In this document: in pieces, positions 36,502 through 43,695 of the stretch
Position numbering within the stretch: the stretch's first letter is position 1
Layout of the letters: the number at the start of each line of letters is the position of its first letter
NCBI RefSeq assembly: GCF_001423745.1
Contig: NZ_LMPC01000002.1
Location: 135,260-199,259 of the forward strand
From: Arthrobacter sp. Leaf337
GTDB taxonomy: Bacteria; Actinomycetota; Actinomycetes; Actinomycetales; Micrococcaceae
DNA: 64,000 nucleotides
Direction: 5' to 3'
Position numbers and translations under genes: made by a program
Notes under the pieces: generated by a model
Told to the model about the DNA's origin: nothing
Databases searched by the model: none
Seen by the model: only the letters and a program-made list of their open reading frames with translations

Positions 36502-36530
36502 TTTACGGCGGGGGGTATATGAACTATGCT
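36502..36530 (+). promoter_or_regulatory. promoter of the ABC-F operon
   Basis: TTTACG and TATGCT separated by exactly 17 bp, placing transcription start near 36537 and giving a leader of about 100 nt before ATG 36639. Confidence 0.5.
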
Positions 36531-36539
36531 AGATGGTCG

Positions 36540-36582
36540 AACCCGTTGGTCCGTACACCCCCCAAGTCCGGACCAGCGGGTT
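36540..36582 (+). promoter_or_regulatory. stem-loop in the ABC-F leader
   Basis: AACCCGTTGGTCCG (36540-36553) pairs over 14 positions (one G-U) with CGGACCAGCGGGTT (36569-36582) around a 15-nt loop containing CCCCCC. It would sit at the very start of the leader RNA, and a smaller GGCC/GGCC hairpin follows near 36606-36619. It could be an attenuator or an mRNA-stabilising structure. Confidence 0.5.
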
Positions 36583-36638
36583 CCTCCATGCCCGGCGGGA
36601 TTTCAGGCCGTTTTGGGCCGCAGTGAGAGGATGGACTA

Positions 36639-38348
36639 ATGACTGCAACCCTAGTTGCCAAAGACCTTTCGGGCGGTCACGACCACCGCACACTCTTCTC
36701 AAAACTTTCCCTCACAGTGGCGCCCGGCGACGTCGTGGGCGTCGTTGGAGCGAACGGTGCCGGCAAATCCACCCTGCTGCGGCTGCTGGCCGGTGTGGAC
36801 CAGCCCCTCGCGGGCTCGGTGAGCCTGGCCCCGGCCGATGCCTTCGTGGGCTGGCTGCCGCAGGAGCACGAGCGCGTGGACGGGGAAACCGTGGCGGACT
36901 ACGTTGCACGCCGAACCGGCTGCGCCCAGGCAACGGCGGACATGGAATCCACCGCCGAGGCCCTGGGGTCCGGCGCCCCCGGCGCCGATGACGCCTACTC
37001 CCTGGCATTCGACCGCTGGATGGCCTCCGGCGCGGCCGACCTTGACGAACGGATTGCGCCGGTCCTGGCCGACCTTGGCCTGGACGTGGGGTCGGAAGCC
37101 CTGATGACCGGACTTTCCGGCGGACAGGCCGCACGGGTGGCGCTGGCCGCCCTGCTGCTGAGCCGCTTCGACGTGGTCCTGCTCGATGAGCCCACTAACG
37201 ACCTGGACCTCAATGGGCTGGCCAAGCTGGAAGCATTCGTGCAGGGCCTCCGCGGCGGTGTGGTCCTGGTGTCCCACGACCGTGAATTCCTGGCACGGTG
37301 TGTCACCACCATCGTCGAACTGGACCTGGCCCAGAACTCCGTGGCGGTCTACGACGGCGGCTACGAGGCGTTCCTGGAGGAACGCGCCGTCGCGCGGCGC
37401 CATGCCCGCGAGCGCTACGAAGAGTTCGCTTCCACGAAAGCGGATCTCGTCTCCCGCGCCAGGACCCAGCGCGAGTGGAGCTCCCAAGGTGTGCGCAACG
37501 CCATGAAGAAAAGCCCCGACAATGACAAGATCCGCCGTGCGGCCTCCACCGAATCGTCGGAGAAGCAGGCCCAGAAGGTGCGCCAGATGGAGTCCCGTAT
37601 TGCCCGGCTCGATGAGGTGGAGGAACCCCGCAAGGAGTGGCAGCTGCAGTTCAGCATTGGCCAGGCGCCGCGGTCCAGCGCGGTAGTGGCCACCTTGAGG
37701 GACGCCGTCGTACACCAGGGCGACTTCACCCTGGGACCGGTGAACCTGCAGCTCAACGCCGGCGAACGCATCGGCATCACGGGCCCCAACGGGGCCGGCA
37801 AGTCGACGCTTCTCCGGCTCCTGCTTGGAATCCGGGAGCCCGATTCCGGCAATGCCGCCATGGGCGCCTCGGTGGCCATTGGCGAAATCGACCAGGCCCG
37901 AGGCCTGCTGGCCGGCCACCTCAACCTGGGTAACGCCGTCGAAGCTGTCCTGACGGACCTGACCCCGGCCGAAGTCCGCACCCTGCTCGCCAAATTCGGC
38001 CTCAAAGCGGACCACACCTCGCGCCCGGTCGACTCGCTTTCCCCGGGCGAGCGGACTCGCGCGGCGCTGGCGCTCCTGCAGGCGCGCGGCGTGAACCTGC
38101 TGGTCCTGGACGAGCCCACCAACCACCTCGACCTGCCCGCGATCGAACAGCTCGAAGAAGCGTTGGAAAGTTACGACGGCGCCCTGCTCCTGGTGACCCA
38201 TGACCGGCGGCTGCTGGAAAACGTGCGCCTGGACGTCCGCTGGAACGTCGAGGACGGAGTGGTGACCGAACAGCTTGCCGGCACGGGATCGCCGCACCGC
38301 GACGCAGGCCGCGCCAATGAACGTGCCACGAAAGGCCAGTCACGATGA
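36639..38348 (+). CDS. ABC-F family ATPase
   Basis: 569 residues with two nucleotide-binding domains in one chain and no membrane segments, the ABC-F pattern. NBD1 has Walker A GANGAGKST, signature LSGGQ and Walker B LLDEPTND; NBD2 has GPNGAGKST, LSPGER and LVLDEPTNHLD. A charged linker of about 85 residues (residues 250-335) corresponds to the ribosomal P-site tRNA interaction motif. Members act on ribosomes, as translation factors or antibiotic-resistance proteins. It is divergent from the HTH regulator; its stop overlaps the start of the ABC exporter by 4 bases. Confidence 0.9.
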   Translation: MTATLVAKDLSGGHDHRTLFSKLSLTVAPGDVVGVVGANGAGKSTLLRLLAGVDQPLAGSVSLAPADAFVGWLPQEHERVDGETVADYVARRTGCAQATADMESTAEALGSGAPGADDAYSLAFDRWMASGAADLDERIAPVLADLGLDVGSEALMTGLSGGQAARVALAALLLSRFDVVLLDEPTNDLDLNGLAKLEAFVQGLRGGVVLVSHDREFLARCVTTIVELDLAQNSVAVYDGGYEAFLEERAVARRHARERYEEFASTKADLVSRARTQREWSSQGVRNAMKKSPDNDKIRRAASTESSEKQAQKVRQMESRIARLDEVEEPRKEWQLQFSIGQAPRSSAVVATLRDAVVHQGDFTLGPVNLQLNAGERIGITGPNGAGKSTLLRLLLGIREPDSGNAAMGASVAIGEIDQARGLLAGHLNLGNAVEAVLTDLTPAEVRTLLAKFGLKADHTSRPVDSLSPGERTRAALALLQARGVNLLVLDEPTNHLDLPAIEQLEEALESYDGALLLVTHDRRLLENVRLDVRWNVEDGVVTEQLAGTGSPHRDAGRANERATKGQSR

Positions 38349-40258
38349 GCATGGACCGGGTAGCGTGGAGCTCCCTTTACAACATCACGCGCGCCTCGAG
38401 CGGATCGAAGCCGTTCTCGAAGGCAACGCTGAAACGGGTGTTCGGTTTCGCCCGTCCGCACAAGGGCAAGCTGATCGCCTTCGTGTTACTGTCCATCGCC
38501 ATGGCAGTCCTTGCCGTGGCCACACCCGTCCTTGCCGGGCAGGTGGTGGATGCCATCATCGCCGGCGCGGGTGCCGACGTCGTGATCCGGCTGGCCGTAC
38601 TCATCGCCCTGGTGGCGGTTGCCGAGGCCGGCCTGGGGCTGGTCACCCGCTGGCTGTCCTCCACCATCGGTGAGGGCGTGATCGTGGACCTGCGCACCAA
38701 GGTGTTCGACCACGTGCAGAAAATGCCGATCGCCTTCTTCACCCGCACCAGGACCGGCGCCCTGGTCAGCCGCCTCAACAACGACGTGATCGGCGCGCAG
38801 TCCGCGTTCGCCGGAACCCTGTCCGGCGTCGTGAGCAACGTGGTGGCCCTCGCCCTGACCCTTGTGGTGATGCTGGGCAAGTCCTGGCTCGTGACCGTGC
38901 TCGCCATGATCCTGCTGCCGATCTTCCTCATCCCCGCCCGCCGGATGGGCTCCAAGCTGGCCGACCTGCGCCGGGAAGCCGCGGAGCACAACGCCTCCAT
39001 GGGCACCCAGATGACGGAACGCTTCTCCGCCCCCGGCGCCACCCTGGTGAAGCTCTTCGGCCGCCCGGATGAGGAATCCCGGGAATTCGCCGCCCGCGCG
39101 GGACGCGTCCGGGATATCGGCGTGCGGACGGCGATGCTGCAGTTCACGTTCGTGACCGCCCTGACGCTCGTCTCGGCGCTGGCACTTGCCCTGGTCTACG
39201 GGCTGGGCGCCTTCCTGGCGCTGCAGGGGCAGCTGGCCGCGGGCGACGTCGTGGTGCTGGCACTGCTTCTCACCCGCCTTTATGCGCCGCTCACCGCCCT
39301 CTCCAACGCCCGGGTCGAGATCATGAGCGCCCTGGTCAGTTTTGAACGGGTCTTCGAGATCCTGGACCTCAAGCCGCTCATCCAGCAGAAACCCGATGCG
39401 GTGTCATCGCCCGCCGGGCCGCTGTCCGTGGAGTTCGACGACGTCCGCTTCTCCTACCCGTCCGCGGACAAGGTCTCGCTCGCCTCGCTGGAGGACGTGT
39501 CCACGCTCGACACCCGCGGCGGCGAAGAGGTGCTGCATGGCATCAGCTTCCGGGTGGAACCCGGCCAGACGGTCGCCCTCGTGGGCTCCTCGGGCGCCGG
39601 AAAGTCCACCATCGCCCAGCTGCTCTCGCGCCTGTACGACGTCGATTCCGGCGCCGTCCGCTTCGGCGGAACCACGCCGGGGACCGGGGTGGACGTCCGC
39701 GATCTCACCTTCGATTCGATGCGGCACACGCTCGGCATGGTGACGCAGGACGGGCACCTGTTCCACGAGAGCATCGCGTCCAACCTGCGCCTGGCCCGGC
39801 CGGAGGCCAGCGACGAGCTCATGTGGGACGTGCTGCGCCAGGCCCGGCTCGAAGACATGATCCGGTCGCTCCCGGACGGCCTGGACACGGTGGTGGGGGA
39901 GCGCGGCTACCGGCTCTCCGGTGGCGAACGCCAGCGCCTCACCATAGCCCGCCTGCTCATTGCCCAGCCGCGCGTCGTGATCCTGGACGAGGCCACCGCG
40001 GCCCTGGATTCCACCAACGAAGCCGCGGTCCAGGAGGCCCTGGGCGCCGCGCTCGAGGGCCGCACCGCCGTCGTCATCGCGCACCGGTTGTCCACCATCC
40101 GCGCGGCCGACATGATCCTGGTGGTGGAGGACGGCACCATCGTGGAGCGCGGTACCCACAGTGAACTGCTCGCGGCGGAAGGCCGGTACGCGGAGCTGTA
40201 CCGCACGCAGTTTGCCGAAGCGAGCGCCGTGGTGGAAGAGGCTGTGCCGGAGTTCTAG
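38345..40258 (+). CDS. ABC exporter, fused permease and ATPase
   Basis: 637 residues. Six transmembrane helices (about 40-330) are followed by a nucleotide-binding domain with Walker A GSSGAGKST, signature LSGGERQR, Walker B VVILDEATAALD and switch His in VIAHRLST. This is the type IV exporter architecture (MsbA/BmrA-like), working as a homo- or heterodimer; no second half is nearby, so a homodimer is likely. An insert in the NBD (SPSADKVSLASLEDVSTLDTRGGEEV region) lengthens the N-terminal strand. It is translationally coupled to ABC-F, hinting at a joint drug-response role. The substrate is unknown. Confidence 0.92.
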   Translation: MSMDRVAWSSLYNITRASSGSKPFSKATLKRVFGFARPHKGKLIAFVLLSIAMAVLAVATPVLAGQVVDAIIAGAGADVVIRLAVLIALVAVAEAGLGLVTRWLSSTIGEGVIVDLRTKVFDHVQKMPIAFFTRTRTGALVSRLNNDVIGAQSAFAGTLSGVVSNVVALALTLVVMLGKSWLVTVLAMILLPIFLIPARRMGSKLADLRREAAEHNASMGTQMTERFSAPGATLVKLFGRPDEESREFAARAGRVRDIGVRTAMLQFTFVTALTLVSALALALVYGLGAFLALQGQLAAGDVVVLALLLTRLYAPLTALSNARVEIMSALVSFERVFEILDLKPLIQQKPDAVSSPAGPLSVEFDDVRFSYPSADKVSLASLEDVSTLDTRGGEEVLHGISFRVEPGQTVALVGSSGAGKSTIAQLLSRLYDVDSGAVRFGGTTPGTGVDVRDLTFDSMRHTLGMVTQDGHLFHESIASNLRLARPEASDELMWDVLRQARLEDMIRSLPDGLDTVVGERGYRLSGGERQRLTIARLLIAQPRVVILDEATAALDSTNEAAVQEALGAALEGRTAVVIAHRLSTIRAADMILVVEDGTIVERGTHSELLAAEGRYAELYRTQFAEASAVVEEAVPEF

Positions 40259-40267
40259 CGCTGGAAA

Positions 40268-40672
40268 CTACCTGCGGCCGGCGGCGAGGGCAGGCAGGAT
40301 GTGGTCCGTCAACAGGGGTGCAAGGTCGGCCGGCAGCTCGCCGGCCAGGTCCAGCCAGCGGATTTCGGCTATCTCCGCGGACGGGTGGGCCTGCCAGGTT
40401 CCGGGGGCGGTGAAAACCGTGGCCTCGATGTCCGTGGCGGCCTCGTTGGCGGCATCGGCCAGCCACACTCCCATGAGCTGGAGATCTTCCGGCGCCACCA
40501 CGATGCCCACTTCTTCCAGCAGTTCACGGGAGGCGGCCTGGGCTGCCGTTTCGCCGGGTTCGGGCTTGCCGCCCGGGTGCATGAACTTGTCCGTGCCGCG
40601 CTTGCGCACGGTCAGCAGGCGGCCGGCGCGGTCATAGACGCAAACGGCGGACACAACAATGCGGTCTTTCAC
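40268..40672 (-). CDS. NUDIX hydrolase
   Basis: 134 residues, one complete Nudix domain. The Nudix box GKPEPGETAAQAASRELLEEVGI matches GX5EX7REUXEEXGU. These Mg-dependent enzymes hydrolyse nucleoside diphosphates linked to other groups; VVSAVCVYDRAGRLLTVRKRG is typical of MutT-like members, but the substrate cannot be told. The ATG overlaps the stop of the DUF6314 gene by 4 bases, so it is translated as a coupled second gene. It is convergent with the ABC exporter, 9 bp apart. Confidence 0.92.
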   Translation of the reverse strand: MKDRIVVSAVCVYDRAGRLLTVRKRGTDKFMHPGGKPEPGETAAQAASRELLEEVGIVVAPEDLQLMGVWLADAANEAATDIEATVFTAPGTWQAHPSAEIAEIRWLDLAGELPADLAPLLTDHILPALAAGRR

Positions 40673-41145
40673 GGCAACGACCCTAGCCCATCCGTGCCCG
40701 GCCTGAGCCGCCGCAGGACCGATTCCAGGAGCAGGTCCTTCCGCGGCCCCTGGACATCCCAGGAATAGCTGAATTCGTCGGGTCCGCGGAGGGCGTACGT
40801 CACTCGGTAGGTGTCCGGATCACACCAATGGTTGTCCTGGCTGGCAGCTTCCCGGAAGCTCATGCGGTGGAACGGCCGTCCGTCGGGGAACGTCATGTCC
40901 ATCGCGTCGGGGGAATCCGCAGGCTGCAGGATGTAGTTCCGGCTTGCCGGACCCGTGAACGCACCGCCGTCCGGAGTAGGCCAGCGCACGGTGCCTTCTT
41001 CGTGGAAGTCAAGGCCGCCGTCGTCGTCCGTGGGGGAAAACCGGGCGATGCCGGTGAAGGTACCGCGGGTGCCGGAACTGCGGTCCCACAGGGTGCGCTC
41101 CACGGACCAGCTGCCCAGCAGGTACGCACGCAGGTGGAAGTTCAA
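40669..41145 (-). CDS. DUF6314 family protein
   Basis: 158 residues, predominantly beta, lipocalin-like in pattern: LLGSWSVERTLWDRSSG, GTFTGIARFSP, LDFHEEGTVRWP, HRMSF, HWCDPDTYRVTYALRGPDEFSYSWDVQGPRKD. These motifs fit DUF6314, a family of unknown function. TTG 41145 is the only sensible start; it lies 1 nt after the end of tRNA-Arg, and its only ribosome-binding-site-like sequence (GAGGGC) belongs to the tRNA acceptor stem. It is coupled to the NUDIX gene by an ATGA overlap. Confidence 0.8.
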   Translation of the reverse strand: MNFHLRAYLLGSWSVERTLWDRSSGTRGTFTGIARFSPTDDDGGLDFHEEGTVRWPTPDGGAFTGPASRNYILQPADSPDAMDMTFPDGRPFHRMSFREAASQDNHWCDPDTYRVTYALRGPDEFSYSWDVQGPRKDLLLESVLRRLRPGTDGLGSLP

Positions 41146-41146
41146 G

Positions 41147-41219
41147 TGCCCTCGATTGGAATCGAACCAACGACACCGGCTTTAGGAGAGCCGTGCTCTA
41201 TCCACTGAGCTACGAGGGC
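41147..41219 (-). tRNA. tRNA-Arg (anticodon CCT)
   Basis: 73 nt. The minus strand reads GCCCTCG (5' acceptor) ... CGAGGGC plus discriminator A; D arm GCTC-AGTGGATA-GAGC; anticodon stem CGGCT/AGCCG with loop CTCCTAA, giving anticodon CCT (reads AGG); T arm GTTGG-TTCGATT-CCAAT (the stem contains a T-G type pair). All arms pair. CCA is not encoded. The next gene on the strand begins one base after the 3' end. Confidence 0.97.
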
Positions 41220-41292
41220 GGGCGTCCGAAGCGGTTGGCACAGGCCGTCCTGTTCGGGCACGGATACAAGCATACAAGGTGCGGGCCCGTAC

Positions 41293-41298
41293 TACGCT
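41293..41298 (+). promoter_or_regulatory. -10 box for leaderless DUF998 mRNA
   Basis: TACGCT ends 6 nt before ATG 41305, with no Shine-Dalgarno sequence in between. Confidence 0.5.
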
Positions 41299-41304
41299 CT
41301 TGGC

Positions 41305-42105
41305 ATGACTGCAGCAACACCAGCAACGTCCTACCAGGCCGGGTTCCTCCCGGACATCGCCTCCGCCCGGGAGTATTTCGGGGCGTGGGCCAAGTTGAGC
41401 GTGCTGCAGTACTTCGTGGCGGAGTCGGCCGTGATCGCGGCGTGGGCCGGGCCGGAACCCTACGACCGGCGGATCGGCTACATCAGTGACCTTGGGGCCA
41501 CGCATTGCGGGATCTACGAAGACCGGGACGTCTGCTCGCCCCTGCACGCGCTGATGAACGCCTCGTTCGTGGTGCAGGGGCTGGGCATGCTGGCAGGGGC
41601 ACTGCTCCTCAGCTCCGCGCTCCTGTGCGTTGCAGCCCGTCCCGGTGTCCGGCTCGCTTTCGGCCCGGGCCACCGCGTTCCCTGGCTCACCGCCCTCGCT
41701 GCCAAGGTCCTGACCTTCACCGCCGGAACCGGGACAATCATCGTGGGCCTGGTGCCCGAGGACGCCGGCTGGTTTGCCGTGCATCTGACCGGTGCCCTGA
41801 TGTATTTCATCGGGGGCGCGCTGGCACTGCTGCTGTTGGGGGTGCTGTGGCTGAGGCAGTCACCCCTGGGCTGGTTCATCCTCGCCTGCGGGGCTGTTTC
41901 CTTCGGCGCGCTGGTGATCGGCGGCGCCACCGGGATGGCCGTGCCCGAGCCGGGCACGCTGGAGCGCTTCATGGGCTACCCGGTGACGATCGGCCTGGCC
42001 ACGGCGGGGCTGGTGATCGCCCAGCGCGTGCGGCAGGAACACAGGGCGCGGAAAGCTGCGCGGGCCGCGGCCCAGGGACCTACTTCCGCGGCTTCCGGCC
42101 GATAA
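41305..42105 (+). CDS. DUF998 family membrane protein
   Basis: 266 residues with six predicted helices. DUF998 features include the first extracytoplasmic segment with YISDLGATHCGIYEDRDVCSPLHALMNASFVVQG, then GTIIVGLVPED, HLTGALMYFIGGALALLLLG and the last helix ending with a basic tail (RKAARAAA). Function is unknown; the family is widespread in archaea and actinobacteria. It appears leaderless. Its last 26 bp overlap the end of the convergent membrane-protein gene at 42080. Confidence 0.87.
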   Translation: MTAATPATSYQAGFLPDIASAREYFGAWAKLSVLQYFVAESAVIAAWAGPEPYDRRIGYISDLGATHCGIYEDRDVCSPLHALMNASFVVQGLGMLAGALLLSSALLCVAARPGVRLAFGPGHRVPWLTALAAKVLTFTAGTGTIIVGLVPEDAGWFAVHLTGALMYFIGGALALLLLGVLWLRQSPLGWFILACGAVSFGALVIGGATGMAVPEPGTLERFMGYPVTIGLATAGLVIAQRVRQEHRARKAARAAAQGPTSAASGR

Positions 42106-42700
42106 ACACCGCGGCGCCGCCGGCCAGCAGGCTCAGCACGAGCAGTACCCAGCCGGAAACGGTGAGCACGGACGCGAGCGCTACCTGACCGGCGTCGAGC
42201 GTTGACGTGGACATCATCGAATCAATGGCAGCGTTCCCCCACAACCGGACGGCCGCGAACAGCAGGGGGAGCGCCCAGAGCGCCCAGCGAAGGGGTTTGC
42301 GCGCCACGTTGGTCCCGATCAGCAGCAGCCAGGTGAACGCGAAGATCAGCGGAAACAGCGTGCCCGCCGTCTTGTGGAGGTAGTTGAGCTGGCCGCGGGC
42401 GTCCTCGTTCATGGCCGCACTCAGCTGGTCCACGAAGCCCTGGTCAAAGCCGCCGATCAGGGAATCGGGCATGGGCAGGCCGCCGGAGAGCTGGGTGAGC
42501 TGGTTCAGGGTCAGCAAGTGCAGGTACCAGAACAGGAAGAGGCTGGCCACCACGCCCGCGATGAGGATCAGGCTGCTGTTGCTCTGCGCCTTCTCCGGGG
42601 TCCGCCGGGTGGTCGGGTTGATCACCGGCGGCAGATGATGCTGGGGAACGGACGCCTTGGCGCCGTGTTTCTTGATCCGCTGTGCTGGTGTCTTGGCCAT
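42080..42700 (-). CDS. hypothetical four-helix membrane protein
   Basis: 206 residues. A basic soluble N-terminus (MAKTPAQRIKKHGAKAS), one helix at about 44-62, an extracytoplasmic loop of about 50 residues (GGLPMPDSLIGGFDQGFVDQLSAAMNEDARGQLNYLHK), then three more helices and a short basic tail. No named family is recognised. The gene converges on and overlaps the DUF998 gene by 26 bp and is divergent from the inositol-monophosphatase-like gene. Confidence 0.75.
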   Translation of the reverse strand: MAKTPAQRIKKHGAKASVPQHHLPPVINPTTRRTPEKAQSNSSLILIAGVVASLFLFWYLHLLTLNQLTQLSGGLPMPDSLIGGFDQGFVDQLSAAMNEDARGQLNYLHKTAGTLFPLIFAFTWLLLIGTNVARKPLRWALWALPLLFAAVRLWGNAAIDSMMSTSTLDAGQVALASVLTVSGWVLLVLSLLAGGAAVFIGRKPRK

Positions 42701-42777
42701 GCGTTCATTATCGCCGGTTCTGTTCGCGTTGCTGTTCCTTGCCTGTCCAGTTCCTGTTCCTTGCGGGTGGCCCCGGA

Positions 42778-42783
42778 TAGGCT
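42778..42783 (+). promoter_or_regulatory. -10 box for leaderless inositol-monophosphatase-family mRNA
   Basis: TAGGCT ends 7 nt before GTG 42791, with no Shine-Dalgarno sequence. Confidence 0.65.
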
Positions 42784-42790
42784 GGGACGC

Positions 42791-43639
42791 GTGACGGAAC
42801 TAGGAAGACACAAACTTGGCAGGCACAGCGCGGCTGAACTGAACGCGGGCCTGGATGACTACCAGCTGGCCGAAGCCCTGGTCAGGGAAGCCGGGATGCT
42901 GGCCCTCATGATGCGCCAGGGCGGCCTGGAAGGGCAGCAAAAAACGTCGGTTTCCGATGTTGTCACCGCCGCCGACCACGCCGCCGAAGCCTACGTCCTC
43001 GAACAGCTGCGCCGCTGCCGGCCGGACGACGGCATCCTGGGGGAGGAAGGTGCCTCCGTCAAGGGGAGCAGCGGACGGACCTGGGTGATCGACCCCGTGG
43101 ACGGCACCTATAACTTCCTGCACGGCTCCACGTACTGGTGCTCCGCGCTCGCCCTCAAGGATCCCGCCGGCACGGTGCTTGGTGCCATTTTCCAGCCCGA
43201 AGAGGACAAGCTGTGGCTGGGCGGAACCACCCGGCCCGCGACCCTGAACGGTGAACGGCTCACGTCCTTCCAGGAAGACGGCGGGGCCAGGACCCAGAGG
43301 CCGCTGGCCGAGCAAGGTGCCGCAACCTACATCCACCCGTCCTGGCTCGCGGACCCGCTGTGCGCCATGCCCTGGCACGCCGCGGCCACTGCCGCAGCGG
43401 CGCTGCGGATGTTCGGCTCGGGGTCGTGCGACCTGGGCCGGGTGGCCGACGGCGAACTGGACTGCTGGTTCCAGCACAGCTGCCCCGAATGGGACTGGCT
43501 CCCCGGCCAGGCAATCGTGATCGCCGCCGGCGGCGCCGCCGAGACAGTCCGTGTGAACGGGCTGGAATGGTTCATGGCAGGCGGAACGACGGCGGTCCGG
43601 CAGCTCCGTTCCGCCCTCGAGGCCGGCTCGGTGGAGTGA
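42791..43639 (+). CDS. inositol monophosphatase family phosphatase
   Basis: 282 residues from GTG 42791. Metal-site motifs are intact: GEEGAS (first Glu), WVIDPVDGTYNFLHG (IDPxDGT) and, near the C-terminus, PEWDWLPGQAIVIAAGG. The SVSDVVTAADHAAE helix near the start also fits. Family members remove phosphate from inositol phosphates, histidinol phosphate, PAP or FBP with Mg2+; the residues seen do not settle which. The open frame upstream (to 42374) is antisense to the neighbouring membrane gene and is not coding here. Leaderless promoter as noted separately. Confidence 0.9.
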   Translation: MTELGRHKLGRHSAAELNAGLDDYQLAEALVREAGMLALMMRQGGLEGQQKTSVSDVVTAADHAAEAYVLEQLRRCRPDDGILGEEGASVKGSSGRTWVIDPVDGTYNFLHGSTYWCSALALKDPAGTVLGAIFQPEEDKLWLGGTTRPATLNGERLTSFQEDGGARTQRPLAEQGAATYIHPSWLADPLCAMPWHAAATAAAALRMFGSGSCDLGRVADGELDCWFQHSCPEWDWLPGQAIVIAAGGAAETVRVNGLEWFMAGGTTAVRQLRSALEAGSVE

Positions 43640-43695
43640 GCACGCCGGCTGGCCCGGAAGATAGTGTCGGCCCCACCGCCTAGACTTATAGCACC

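Noticed and set aside
36533..36991. 152-codon frame across the ABC-F leader and start
   Set aside because: Begins before the predicted transcription start and then runs inside the ABC-F gene in another frame.
36699..38297. 532-codon frame antisense to the ABC-F gene
   Set aside because: Shadow of a clear two-NBD protein; no domain signature.
41147..41219. tRNA as a phage or island attachment site
   Set aside because: No integrase gene and no second copy of the tRNA 3' end were noticed in the window.
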